From positions 19,305-83,304 of the forward strand of contig JBAROV010000229.1 in NCBI GenBank assembly GCA_049642465.1: DNA of 64,000 nt. Reading direction: 5' to 3'. The position numbers were made by a program, and so were the translations under genes. The notes under the pieces are model-generated. The model did not search any database. It was not told where the DNA came from and saw only the letters and a program-made list of their open reading frames with translations. Shown here one piece after another: positions 16,533 to 25,900 of this stretch. The stretch comes from CAWDPQ01 sp049642465. GTDB taxonomy: Bacteria; Acidobacteriota; Vicinamibacteria; Vicinamibacterales; 2-12-FULL-66-21. How positions within the stretch are numbered: position 1 is the stretch's first letter; each line of letters begins with the position of its first letter.

Positions 16533-17698
16533 AATCCGTCGTTGTCCATTACCAGGAGATCGCCTTGAAGGGGCGAAACCGTCCATGGTTTGTCGCGCGA
16601 CTGGTTCGAAACCTCCGCGAAGCGGTCGCCGATCTGGACGTGCGCGAGGTGCGTGCGCTCATGGGGCGCATCGAACTCGTGCTTGGTCCGGACGCCGAAT
16701 GGCCGGTCGTCCGCCAACGCCTCAGCCGGGTGTTCGGGATCGCGAACTTCGCCCGGGCGGGCCGCACCATGCTCGATGTGGACACGATCGCATCCGAGAT
16801 TCTCCACGACCTCGGCGACATCAATCCCGCCACGTTTCGCGTCTCGGCCCGGCGGGCCGACAAGCGTTTTTCGTTGACGTCCCCGCAAATCGAACGCGAA
16901 GTCGGCGGCCGAATCAAGGAAGCGCGTGGCTGGCGTGTCGATCTCGGCCATCCGGCGTTCACGATTCGCGTCGAAACCCTCACCAACGAAGCGTTTTATT
17001 CGTTCGGAAAGGAACCCGGCGCCGGCGGTCTCCCGAGCGGCTCGAGCGGGAGAGTCGTGTGTCTGCTTTCGGGAGGTATCGATTCGCCCGTGGCAGCCTG
17101 GCGAATGATGCGGCGCGGCTGTCGCGTGCTGTTCGTGCACTTCCACAGTTATCCGATCCTGTCGCGTGCTTCACAGGAGAAAGTGCGGGAGCTTGCGACA
17201 TTGCTCACCGAGTACCAACTGCACTCGCGCCTGTTTCTCGTACCGTTCGGCGAGATTCAGCAACGTGTAGTGCTCACCGTGGACCCACCGCTGCGCGTCG
17301 TGATTTACCGACGGCTGATGATGCGAATCGCCGAAAGCATCGCGCGGACGCATCGGGCGCGCGCGCTCGTGACGGGAGAAGTCGTCGGTCAGGTCGCGTC
17401 GCAAACGCTCGAGAACATGAAACAGATCAACGATGTGGTCGAGTTGCCGGTGCTTCGGCCGCTGGTCGGAATGGACAAGGAAGAGATCATCGAGCAGGCT
17501 CAGCGCCTTGGCACGTATCCCATTTCGATCATTCCCGATCAGGATTGCTGCACGCTCTTCACGCCGCGACACCCGGCAACGCGGGCGCGCGCCGACGAGG
17601 TCAAGGCGGCGGAAGCGTCGCTTCCACTTGATGAGATGGTGGCGCAGGCGCTCGCCACCGCATCGGTCGAGCGGTTCGATTTTCCTGTATTAGAATGA
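16529..17698 (+). CDS. thiI: tRNA 4-thiouridine sulfurtransferase ThiI
   Basis: 389 residues: an N-terminal ferredoxin-like/THUMP region (about 1-165), then a PP-loop ATPase with CLLSGGIDSPVAAW. ThiI makes 4-thiouridine at position 8 of tRNA and in many bacteria supplies sulfur for thiamine thiazole. There is no C-terminal rhodanese domain, as in most non-enterobacterial ThiI. The Cys pair in DQDCCTLFTP is conserved. The start overlaps hpnE by 4 nt (ATGA). Confidence 0.95.
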   Translation: MKSVVVHYQEIALKGRNRPWFVARLVRNLREAVADLDVREVRALMGRIELVLGPDAEWPVVRQRLSRVFGIANFARAGRTMLDVDTIASEILHDLGDINPATFRVSARRADKRFSLTSPQIEREVGGRIKEARGWRVDLGHPAFTIRVETLTNEAFYSFGKEPGAGGLPSGSSGRVVCLLSGGIDSPVAAWRMMRRGCRVLFVHFHSYPILSRASQEKVRELATLLTEYQLHSRLFLVPFGEIQQRVVLTVDPPLRVVIYRRLMMRIAESIARTHRARALVTGEVVGQVASQTLENMKQINDVVELPVLRPLVGMDKEEIIEQAQRLGTYPISIIPDQDCCTLFTPRHPATRARADEVKAAEASLPLDEMVAQALATASVERFDFPVLE

Positions 17699-17709
17699 GC
17701 GGCTTACGC

Positions 17710-17720
17710 GACCAAAGACC
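17710..17720 (+). repeat. GACCAAAGACC repeat-family member
   Basis: An 11-mer found again at 28566-28576 and, in reverse complement, at 19346-19356. Each copy lies in the leader of a plus-strand gene. Here it is 26 nt before the aldolase GTG. Confidence 0.7.
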
Positions 17721-17745
17721 GAAGACCTCAGCGGGAGTACAGATC

Positions 17746-18753
17746 GTGAGAATCACATCAGGGAAGCTGTCGGGAATGAAGGCCGTGTCAGACGAAAGAG
17801 GTGTCATCGCCGCGGCAGCGATGGATCAACGTGGTTCGCTCCAGAAGGCTCTTGCCAAGGAAAAGGGCGGAGAGATCTCGGACCGTGACATGGAGGAATT
17901 CAAGATCCTCGTCACCGAGGTGCTCACGCAGCACGCGAGCGCGATCCTGCTCGATCCGGAATGGGGCTTGCCGGCGAGCCGTCGTCGGGCGAAGGGAGCA
18001 GGCCTGCTGCTCGCCTACGAAAAGACCGGCTACGACAAGACAGGGCCGGGGCGACTGCCCGATCTCCTGGAAGAATGGTCCGTCAGACGGATCAAGGAAG
18101 CTGGTGCTGATTGCATCAAGATCCTTCTCTACTACACGCCGGACGATGCCAAATCCGTCAACGACAAGAAGCACGCGTGGGTCGAGCGAATTGGCGACGA
18201 GTGCCGCGCGAATGACATCCCGTTTTTTCTCGAGTTCGTGGGTTACGAGGAAGGAGCCGACGAAAAGGGGCTCGAGTTCGCGAAGAAGAAGCCTCGCATC
18301 GTCACCGAGAGCATGCGCGAGTTCACGAAGGATCGCTACGGCGTGGACGTGATGAAAGTCGAAGTGCCGATCAACATGAAATTCGTTGAAGGTGCCAAGG
18401 CATACGGCGGGCAGAAGGCCTACACCCGTCAGGAAGCGATGGAGCACTTCCGCCGCGCCGCAGACGTGGCCAGCAGGCCGTTCATTTACCTTTCGGCTGG
18501 CGTGAGCAACGCCGAGTTCACTGAATCGCTCGAGCTGGCCGCTGAAGCGGGCACGCGTTTCTCCGGCGTCCTGTGCGGCCGTGCGACGTGGAAGGATGGG
18601 ATTTCGGTCTACGCCAGGCAGGGCGGGGCGGCGTTTCGCAAATGGCTCGAGAGTGAAGGCGTCAAGAACATCCAGAACGTGAATGCCCGGCTCAAGGCCG
18701 CGCATCCATGGTTCGAGTTCTATGGGGCGACGTCAGTCGAAGCGCTCGTGTAA
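17746..18753 (+). CDS. lacD: Tagatose 1,6-bisphosphate aldolase family protein (LacD-type)
   Basis: 335 residues of the class I LacD/fucose-bisphosphate aldolase family, which splits ketohexose 1,6-bisphosphates to dihydroxyacetone phosphate and glyceraldehyde 3-phosphate. Signature parts are IAAAAMDQRGSLQKAL, LLDPEWGLPA, ADCIKILLYYTPDD (Lys on a beta strand), DVMKVEVPINM (the likely Schiff-base Lys region) and IYLSAGVSNAEF. GTG 17746 has GGGAG 9 nt upstream; ATG 17695 overlaps thiI but would translate the repeat. No other galactose or tagatose gene is nearby, so the physiological substrate is open. Confidence 0.9.
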   Translation: MRITSGKLSGMKAVSDERGVIAAAAMDQRGSLQKALAKEKGGEISDRDMEEFKILVTEVLTQHASAILLDPEWGLPASRRRAKGAGLLLAYEKTGYDKTGPGRLPDLLEEWSVRRIKEAGADCIKILLYYTPDDAKSVNDKKHAWVERIGDECRANDIPFFLEFVGYEEGADEKGLEFAKKKPRIVTESMREFTKDRYGVDVMKVEVPINMKFVEGAKAYGGQKAYTRQEAMEHFRRAADVASRPFIYLSAGVSNAEFTESLELAAEAGTRFSGVLCGRATWKDGISVYARQGGAAFRKWLESEGVKNIQNVNARLKAAHPWFEFYGATSVEALV

Positions 18754-18769
18754 GCCAGTCGTCGCTTGG

Positions 18770-18791
18770 GCTTCCGCCTGCAGGCGGAAGC
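18770..18791. repeat. Perfect 22-bp palindrome at a convergent junction
   Basis: Arms GCTTCCGCCTG and the exact complement, with no spacer, centred between two convergent genes. There is no T-run, so it is not a textbook terminator, although it could stop transcripts from both sides. A shorter relative is at 58181-58204, also at a convergent junction. Confidence 0.85.
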
Positions 18792-18795
18792 GAAG

Positions 18796-19251
18796 CTACT
18801 GCTTGCGAAGCACCTCGACACCACTGACGTGTCCCAGACAGGTCTCGCCCGAGTAGGGCACGCGAATGGAATCGACGCCAAGCTCCGCGGTGCCTGAGAG
18901 CGAGATTGCGCACGAAACGAGGCCGGCTGCCGTGGCCGTCCCCTGCGCACTCCAGTTGACCAGTGAGCCGTTGAGCGTCCCTTGCGCCGTGCCGGCGAGC
19001 TTCAGGTCGTTGGCGCAGGTGGCGCTGAATGCGCCGCGCGCGCTGTTGCCCGTCTGTTCCGTTACGTTCCACTTGAAGTCGGTGCAGCTCGATGGCGATG
19101 GAATGATGTTCGAGGAGGTCCAGTTGCCCATGAGCGCACTGAGGCCGGACGCTGTGGGGGCTGTGACAGTGCTTTTGTGCTCGAATCCGAAACACCCAGC
19201 GGCGCTGATCGCCGCGACGAAGGACACGCCAAGCGTGAGAATGTTCTTCAT
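18796..19251 (-). CDS. Small secreted lipoprotein of unknown function
   Basis: 151 residues. N-terminal KNILTLGVSFVAAISAAGC is a lipoprotein signal with Cys at residue 20. The mature part has several Cys (SCTDFKW, ATCANDL, VSCAISL, ETCLGH) that could form disulfides, and alternating Thr/Ser/Gly strands suggesting a small beta sandwich. No family recognised. ATG 19251 is chosen because it begins the signal peptide; ten upstream codons are in frame. Confidence 0.75.
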   Translation of the reverse strand: MKNILTLGVSFVAAISAAGCFGFEHKSTVTAPTASGLSALMGNWTSSNIIPSPSSCTDFKWNVTEQTGNSARGAFSATCANDLKLAGTAQGTLNGSLVNWSAQGTATAAGLVSCAISLSGTAELGVDSIRVPYSGETCLGHVSGVEVLRKQ

Positions 19252-19314
19252 GGTCGATTCTCTCGGGAATATCGGGCACACGTCCGCCCGTCAACAGTCG
19301 CAGGGGAGAACCTG

Positions 19315-19320
19315 ATTATA
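19315..19320 (-). promoter_or_regulatory. -10 TATAAT for the small lipoprotein gene
   Basis: TATAAT on the minus strand about 64 nt before ATG 19251. It would give a leader of roughly 57 nt, and GAGAGA lies close to the ATG. Confidence 0.4.
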
Positions 19321-19345
19321 CTGCGATAGACGCTGGCTTGTCTCC

Positions 19346-19405
19346 GGTCTTTGGTCTCTGGTTTGGGTTTTCGTCTCCAGTCGACCAGAGACGAGAGACC
19401 AGAGA
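19346..19405. repeat. GACCAAAGACC/CCAGAGAC repeat cluster upstream of def
   Basis: Contains the reverse complement of GACCAAAGACC (19346-19356) and a 21-nt stretch (19385-19405) whose exact reverse complement recurs at 28498-28518. Internal short inverted repeats (CGTCTC/GAGACG) could form weak hairpins in the def leader. Confidence 0.8.
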
Positions 19406-19424
19406 CTGTCCGAGTAATCACCAC

Positions 19425-19985
19425 ATGTCTATTCTCAAAGTCGCCCGAATGGGCCATCCCGTGCTCCGCGCCAGGGCCCGCGCGCTCGATGTCGCCGAGA
19501 TACGCTCCCCCCGGATCCAGCAGCTGATCGACGACATGTTCGAGACGATGCACGAATACCAGGGCGTGGGGCTGGCAGCGCCGCAGGTGCACGAGAGCCT
19601 GCGGTTGTTTGTCGCCGGATTTCCTCCCTCGCGCGAGCGGCGAGACGACGAGAGTGAAATCGAGCGCGTTCCCGAGATGGCGTTGATCAATCCGGAGTGG
19701 CGACCCGACGGGACGGAAACGGTTGAAGACTGGGAGGGGTGCCTCAGCATTCCGGACATTCGCGGCAGGGTGCCACGCGCACGACGGATCGTGGTTCAGG
19801 CCTACGATCGGCGCGGAAAAGCCATCGAGCTTCGTGCCGCCGGCTTCACAGCGCGGGTCATCCAGCACGAGACCGATCACCTTGACGGCGTAGTCTTTTT
19901 CGACCGGATGAAGTCGTTCGAGACGCTGACGTTCCTCGACGAATTTGGACGCTACTGGAGCGGGCAAGAAGTTCCCGCGGAATAG
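19425..19985 (+). CDS. def: Peptide deformylase
   Basis: 186 residues; removes the formyl group from nascent proteins. All three motifs are intact: GVGLAAPQ, EGCLSIP (metal Cys) and QHETDHLDG (two metal His plus catalytic Glu). An insertion of about 12 charged residues (RERRDDESEIER) sits after the first motif. ATG 19425 directly follows the repeat cluster and there is no clear Shine-Dalgarno. Confidence 0.97.
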   Translation: MSILKVARMGHPVLRARARALDVAEIRSPRIQQLIDDMFETMHEYQGVGLAAPQVHESLRLFVAGFPPSRERRDDESEIERVPEMALINPEWRPDGTETVEDWEGCLSIPDIRGRVPRARRIVVQAYDRRGKAIELRAAGFTARVIQHETDHLDGVVFFDRMKSFETLTFLDEFGRYWSGQEVPAE

Positions 19986-20002
19986 TCCTTCAGATCTCGG
20001 GA

Positions 20003-21613
20003 TTACTGAGTCTCTCGTGTCGTGCGCTTCCGCTCGAGCGCGCGTTCCGAACCGAGCCGCTCGAGTTCCACCACCGAGTGATCCGTGAACGTCATCGCCG
20101 CTGCAATGCACCTGTGACCGGCCACGTCGGCGATGAGCCGATGCATCTCCTGACACACACGCCGATAGGCCGGGTGCCCTTGCGGCGCCGTGCGCAGTTC
20201 AATGAGGTGCATGGCCTCGCGCGCGTTCATGTCGAGATAGAACCGCACGCGGTACGCCATTGGCACCGCGTACGGCGCGACATCGCGAAGACCTGCACCG
20301 CGTATCGCCTCGTAGAGTTCGGCAGACCCCTCCATCACGCGGGCCCAGTCGTCGCCCGCACCGGCTTCGCGAATGGCCTCAGGCTCGGTGAACCCGTGTC
20401 TTGTAGAGAGCGGCTGCCACTCCAGCGTCAACAACCGGTGCCGCTGCAAATCGCGGAACGCGCCGTAATCGGTCAAGATGTCGAAGCGATAGCCGGTGCG
20501 TTCGAACGCGCGCCCGGGCCGGTGGCGGCGATTCGCACGAGTGCCCACGTACGCGCGCAACACGTGGGCCCGCTCGTCCGCCGTCATTCTCCGTGCGATG
20601 GCGAGGATTTGATCGTCCGGTAGGTCCGATACCGAGTAAAGCGCTGCTGCGACCACGTTGATTTCGCCGTCTGGATCGAAGTCGGTCAGCGTGACCTCCT
20701 GGCGCGCCTGAGCGCGTTCGCCCGCAAGTAGATCCTCTGCGATCGATTCAACGGCGTTTCTGGTATCCGCCAGATACCCGCTCCATCGTCCTCCTCGATC
20801 CGGTTGATCGATTCGAGTCAGAAAGGCGGGGATGACCTTGCGTAACTCGATCAGTATCTCGTCAGCGAACGCGCGGACCTCGGCAAGCGGGTTCGCGCGC
20901 ATTCGCAGCAGCAGAGACTCGAACGCCTGACCGGTGCCAAAGATTCCAACGTTCGACTGAGTCGCGGCGGGGAGCATCCCGCGGAGGGTATCGAGCGCCT
21001 TGGCGCGTACGGCCGAACGATGCACGGCATCCGAGTCACCGGGTGACTTCGGATGGCGCCTGCCGAAGTGCTCCTGCATGGGAGCAATCCACCTCGAATA
21101 TCGCTCGAACGTATCGTCGAGCATCCGCACGTAGCGATCGCACAGCGCACCACTGAGTTCCGCCGGCACGTGGTACCGCCAGCGTCCGTGAAGCTTGTCG
21201 GTATACGGGACGTATCTCGTGGATTGCTCGAGATACGCCATGAGACGTCCCCACTCGAGGACCTTGGTCAAGATGTTGGAGGCGTACTCGCAGGCAATGT
21301 GCGCGCCACCAAGCTGCGCGACGGAGTCATCGCCGTAGTCATTGAAGACCTTGGCGTACAGCTTCTCGGCACGATCGATACCGACGTTCGACGTCCGAGC
21401 AGTATCGGTGTCGACGTGATCCGCGAACTCATCGAGAAACAACCGGCGAAGCGATTTGGAGGAACGCGAATAACGGGCAAAGAGCGCCCCCTTGACCGTC
21501 TCCGGCAAGTTGGTCAGCGCGAATACATGCCCGTCAAGGTTTGTGAAGTACGGCGCGAGACGTGCCCGTTCGATCTCGGTAAAAGGTTCGGCGCGATCCG
21601 TGATTTCAGTCAC
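20003..21613 (-). CDS. Duplicated ThyX-like (FAD-dependent thymidylate synthase family) protein
   Basis: About 536 residues, twice the length of ThyX, with two ThyX-like halves. The N-terminal half has MAYLEQSTRYVPYTD, like the NExSxRY part of the ThyX signature, but lacks RHR. The C-terminal half has DLQRHRLLTLEWQPLSTRHGF, like the RHR part, but lacks the Tyr-ending motif. ThyX makes dTMP from dUMP with flavin and methylene-tetrahydrofolate. Whether this fused form does so is unproven. GTG 21613 is preferred because the ATG at 21667 would overlap the divergent thioesterase. Confidence 0.75.
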   Translation of the reverse strand: MTEITDRAEPFTEIERARLAPYFTNLDGHVFALTNLPETVKGALFARYSRSSKSLRRLFLDEFADHVDTDTARTSNVGIDRAEKLYAKVFNDYGDDSVAQLGGAHIACEYASNILTKVLEWGRLMAYLEQSTRYVPYTDKLHGRWRYHVPAELSGALCDRYVRMLDDTFERYSRWIAPMQEHFGRRHPKSPGDSDAVHRSAVRAKALDTLRGMLPAATQSNVGIFGTGQAFESLLLRMRANPLAEVRAFADEILIELRKVIPAFLTRIDQPDRGGRWSGYLADTRNAVESIAEDLLAGERAQARQEVTLTDFDPDGEINVVAAALYSVSDLPDDQILAIARRMTADERAHVLRAYVGTRANRRHRPGRAFERTGYRFDILTDYGAFRDLQRHRLLTLEWQPLSTRHGFTEPEAIREAGAGDDWARVMEGSAELYEAIRGAGLRDVAPYAVPMAYRVRFYLDMNAREAMHLIELRTAPQGHPAYRRVCQEMHRLIADVAGHRCIAAAMTFTDHSVVELERLGSERALERKRTTRETQ

Positions 21614-21636
21614 GCGGGGAATTGTAACGCGGGTGC

Positions 21637-21642
21637 TATGCT
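21637..21642 (+). promoter_or_regulatory. -10-like TATGCT for the thioesterase gene
   Basis: TATGCT ending 8 nt before ATG 21651, in the 37-nt divergent gap; no Shine-Dalgarno. Confidence 0.35.
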
Positions 21643-21650
21643 CACGGTCG

Positions 21651-22088
21651 ATGCGCGCCATCTTCACTCATCGCATTGAAGTTCGCTTCCGTGACTGCGA
21701 TCCCCTCGGCCACGTCAATAACGCCGTGTACCTCACCTACCTCGAGCAGGCGCGCCTGGTCCAGTGGCAATCGTTTTGGAGATTTGGTGGGCTGCGGAAC
21801 CCGAGTGAAGGCCAGGCGCCGGGCGACGCGGCGCCGGATGCTCCAGGGGTGATACTCGCAAGGGTGGAGATCGACTACAAGCGGCCGGCACGGTACGGCG
21901 ACATGCTGGACGTCCGAATTGGACTGGCCGCGGTGGGCCGGACCAGCTTTACCTACGACTACGAAATCGTTGATGCCGCGGAACGGCTTGTCGCAACCGC
22001 TCGAAGCGTGCAGGTGTTTTACGACTATCGCACCAACCGTGCAGTGACCATCCCGGACGACCTCCGCCGCGCGTTTGACACTTTGTGA
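21651..22088 (+). CDS. 4HBT/hotdog acyl-CoA thioesterase
   Basis: 145 residues with the YbgC/FcbC-type N-terminus RIEVRFRDCDPLGHVNNAVYLTY, in which the Asp of D-x-x-GHVNN is the catalytic residue. Hydrolyses acyl-CoA thioesters in the cytosol; chain length unknown. The next operon's promoter overlaps its last codons. Confidence 0.93.
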   Translation: MRAIFTHRIEVRFRDCDPLGHVNNAVYLTYLEQARLVQWQSFWRFGGLRNPSEGQAPGDAAPDAPGVILARVEIDYKRPARYGDMLDVRIGLAAVGRTSFTYDYEIVDAAERLVATARSVQVFYDYRTNRAVTIPDDLRRAFDTL

Positions 22089-22103
22089 AACGTTTCACAT
22101 AAT
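22075..22103 (+). promoter_or_regulatory. Sigma-70 promoter with a 16-bp palindrome in the spacer
   Basis: Perfect -35 TTGACA (22075-22080), 17-nt spacer, -10 CATAAT (22098-22103). TGTGAAACGTTTCACA (22084-22099), a perfect 16-bp palindrome, fills the spacer and overlaps the -10. Its central CG and half-sites look like LacI-family operators, so a bound repressor would block the promoter. Transcription would start near 22110, 14 nt before the LolA-like gene. Confidence 0.7.
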
Positions 22104-22123
22104 CGAGAGAAACCCATTCAAAT

Positions 22124-22984
22124 ATGCGGTTTTTGGTCGATTCCTGTGCGCTCGTCCTGGCTGCAACGCTCACCGTGGGCGGTGATCTGCCGCAAACGGG
22201 TCAGCTCACCGCCGAGGCCGTCGCGCGACGCGTGCAGGACCGCGACACCGGCCGCGATTCGCGCATGACGTTCCGTATGCGGCTTTTCGACCGCCACCAC
22301 CGGGTCCGCGAACGCGTCATGACGCTCACTGCTCTCAGGGGCAACACGCCGTCCGGGGCATCCACTTCTGCACCCGAAGGCGACCGGCTCCTGATTCGAT
22401 TCACCTACCCGAACGACATTCGCGGCACCGGTTTTCTCGTGTGGGAACATCCCAACGCAGACGATGAGCGGTTTCTCTATCTTCCATCGCTCGGGCGGGT
22501 GCGAAGGATAGCCGGCACGGAAACGCAGGAAAGCTTCGTCGGCAGTGACTTCACGTACGAGGAAATCGGTGGGCGTGAGTTCGACGAGTACACGTATGCG
22601 TTTGCCGGACCGGATGCGGAACGGACGTCGTGGACACCACCGTCTGGCGGATCCGCAAGAGACGCCTGGCGTCTCGAATCGAAGCGGAAGGATACCTCAG
22701 CGCAGTTTCCCCGTGTTGTGTCGCTCGTGCTGAAAGACAGCTTTGTGGTCGTTCACGCGGACATCTACAACCGTCGCAACGAAAAGCAGAAGGTCTACAC
22801 CGTCGGGCGGCTGGAACAGGTCGAGAAGATCTGGACGGTGATGAGCTCGGCGATGACCAACGCCCTCGAGAAGTCGCGCACCGAACTCGACGTCGAAGCC
22901 GTTGATTACCACGTCGGCTTGAAGGAGGCGGACTTCAGCCGTCGTGAGCTCGAACGCGGCGTCAGCCGTCCGCCAGCCCCCTGA
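22124..22984 (+). CDS. Outer-membrane lipoprotein-sorting (LolA-fold) protein
   Basis: 286 residues with a short N-terminal signal (LVDSCALVLAATLTVGG). It matches the LolA/LppX-like periplasmic half-barrel family often paired with RND/MMPL transporters: RDSRMTFRMRLFDRHHRVRERVM, then RLLIRFTYPNDIRGTGFLVWEH, FLYLPSLGRVRRIAG and GSDFTYEEI. Such proteins carry lipid or lipoprotein acyl chains across the periplasm. It ends 5 nt before the RND fusion gene, so one transcript is expected, driven by the 22075-22103 promoter. Confidence 0.9.
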   Translation: MRFLVDSCALVLAATLTVGGDLPQTGQLTAEAVARRVQDRDTGRDSRMTFRMRLFDRHHRVRERVMTLTALRGNTPSGASTSAPEGDRLLIRFTYPNDIRGTGFLVWEHPNADDERFLYLPSLGRVRRIAGTETQESFVGSDFTYEEIGGREFDEYTYAFAGPDAERTSWTPPSGGSARDAWRLESKRKDTSAQFPRVVSLVLKDSFVVVHADIYNRRNEKQKVYTVGRLEQVEKIWTVMSSAMTNALEKSRTELDVEAVDYHVGLKEADFSRRELERGVSRPPAP

Positions 22985-22989
22985 CAGCG

Positions 22990-25900
22990 ATGTCGCGGTT
23001 TCTCGCTGCCTTCATCTACCGGCGGCGGTTTGTGCTCTCGGGTTTCATCCTCGCCGTTGCGATAGCGTTCGTGCCTCGCGCGAACATTACCGATATCGAC
23101 AACGACATAACGGCGTGGTTCTCCAAAGAAGATCCCGTCTATCAGGACTACGAGCGGTTCCGGCAGGAGTTTGGCGGCACCCGGTCGCTGATCGTCGCGC
23201 TCAAAGCCGAGTCAGCCGACATCCTGTTCTCCCGCGACTCGCTTCAGCTCCTCGAGCAGATCATCGGTGACATCGAGCGCGTTGAGACCGTACAACGCGT
23301 CGACAGCCTGGCCACCGCAACCATCGTGGACGCCGTCCCCGACGGTCTGGATGTCCGACCGCTCCTCGATCGACTCGACACCACCGATCCGAAGGCAATC
23401 CTGCGCCGGGCGCTCGAAGACGATCTCATTCGCGGCGACCTCGTCTCCGAAGACGGCACCGTCACCGCGATTATCGTCAGCTTCGACGAGGACCGCATTG
23501 ATGCAGTCCGCGCGGGTGTCATCCAGCAGATTCACGAGATCATCGACCCGCGGCTTCCACCTGGCGCGCGCGCCTACTACAACGGCAGCCTGGAGATCAG
23601 CGAGACCTACAATCGAATCACGCTCGACAACCAACTTCGATTCACACCGCCAATTCTGATCGTCACAGTCCTGGCGATCTACCTGACGTTCCGATCGTGG
23701 CGAAAGACCCTCCTCTCTGTCATCGCAATTGCGACCAGCGTTCTCTGGACGCTGGGGCTCTACTCCCTGATGGGGTTCAGCTACAACGTGCTCTCCAGCA
23801 TGATCGTTCCGCTCATTGTCGTTCTTGCGATTGCCGACGATGTGCACATCATGCAGCACTGGGACGAGGAGCGACGCAACGGAGACGCCGAGTTCGCCTT
23901 CAAAGAGACCGTATCGCACCTGACCGCGCCGCTCCTTGGCGCCAGTGCCACCACGGCGCTCGGGATGCTGTCTCTCGCCACCAGCGAAGTCGTCGCGGTT
24001 CGGACGTTCGGCATCGGATCTGCGGTAGGGATCATGGTGGACTTCATGATTTCGCTGGTGCTGATGCCGACGCTTCTGAGCCTGGTCCAGCCCGAGACGG
24101 GCGAGGCACCGCACGAGCGTTATCTGATCCCACCGCTTCAATCAATTGCGAGATTGTCCACACGACGGCCGCGGCTTGTTGCTGCAGCGTCGATGGCAGT
24201 GGGCCTTATCGCCGCGTTGGGGATCCTGCGGCTGCGTGTAGACACGAATCACATCAACTTCTTCAGCAAATCGCATCCGCTCAGCGAATCGGCCGCAGTC
24301 ATCGATCGCGAGCTCGCAGGGGTTTACAGCTTTCAGATGATGCTCGAGGGGCCGCCAGAGTCGCTGCGAACACCCGATGCCCTGCAGCGGCTCGATCGAC
24401 TCTCGAACCAGCTGCGCAGGTTTGAATCCGTCAGGAAGGTGACGTCGATTGCGGATTACGTGAAACGTATCAACAAGGAACTCCACGACGGCCGGCCCGA
24501 AGCCAGCGTCGTGCCAGACGACGCGGATACGATCTCTCAGGAGCTGTTCGTATTTACGCTTGGCGGCGAGGGGCGACACGAGCTGGAACGCATCGTCGCC
24601 AGTGACTACTCGCGTGCGCAGATCAGCATCAAGCTTCAGTCAATGAGCTCGGACGTCGTCCTGCAAGAAGTCGAGCGCGCCGACGCCCTTGCCAAGCAGA
24701 CGTTCGCCGGGACAGGGATCACCGTAATGACCACGGGGTCGGGCCGACTATTCAGCACTCTCGACCACTATCTGGTCGTGTCGCAAATGAGCAGCTTTGC
24801 GACGGCGTTTTTCACCGTGTTTGGCGTCATCTTCGTCGTGTTTCGTTCCGCGCGTTTTGGTCTGCTGACGATCGTACCTAACGTGCTGCCGGTGCTCGCC
24901 GTGCTCGGCGTGATGGGCTACCTCGACATCTCATTGAACATCGCAACCATCATGGTGGCTAGCATCGCGCTGGGCGTTGTTGATGACGACACGATTCATT
25001 TCATCAATCGCTACCGGCGAGAAATTGCCGCGGGCGCCAGCACGGACGAGGCAATCCACATCGCGACAACCCACGAGGGGCGGGCCTCCCTGACGACGGC
25101 CCTCATCAACAGCGCGGGGTACGCCGTGTTGCTGCTGTCGGAATACAAGCCCACGGCCTGGTTCGGCGGGCTGCTCGCACTCACGATGGCAGTGGCATTT
25201 CTCGCAGAAGTGTTCATTCTGCCCGCAACAATCAAGCTGCTGCCGGGCATCTTTGGCCCCGGCGCGCTGACGCGCCGGCGGATGGGTATTCGTGCGGCCC
25301 TGACGCTTGTGTCAGCGTGCGTGTTCACCCCGGCCGCCCAGGCGCAGGGGACGCCAACTGGGTACGTGTCCACTCTGGTGGATTACTTTCCAAGCCGGGA
25401 CGACAGCGCCGAGGTACGCGCCCGAGTTTTTGCCGAGGAAAAGCTGCAGCCCGCGTCACGACTGACGATCACAGCGTCCGGCTTTGCGGAGGGCCTCGTC
25501 GGCCGGCGCCTTCCGGATCCATCTTCGCTCTCAACCGATCCGAGCCGAGGGGCGTCGGCGGGGATCGTCCGCGTTCAGGAAGCGAGCGTTCACCTCACGG
25601 GCAGCGCGGCCGATCTGCTTGCCGGGTTCAGCCGGGTCGTGTGGGGACGGCTCGATGAACTGCAGCCAACCGACGTCATCAATCCGCTCGACGTGTCGCG
25701 ATTCTTCTTCGAAGGTCGCACCGAAGCGCGTCTGCCCGTGGCGATGGTCCGCGGCCGACTGTTTTTCGGCGATCGCGCCACGATCGAAGGCGTCTATGTC
25801 CCAGTGTTTCGAAAGGGGCGGTTCGACCAGGTGGAGGAAGCGCGGTCGCCATTCAACATTGCGAGTGAGCTCGAAGATCCGATCGGCGTGTGTCTCGCGA

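Noticed and set aside
15860..17146. Minus-strand open frame of 428 codons
   Set aside because: Antisense to hpnE and thiI; a GC-rich shadow frame.
19425..19985. def as a misannotated pseudogene because of the charged insertion
   Set aside because: All three metal/catalytic motifs are intact and the insertion is in a loop.
22084..22099. Palindrome read as a PsrA site
   Set aside because: PsrA sites have a gap between GAAAC and GTTTC; here the arms join directly with a central CG, so a LacI-type operator fits better.
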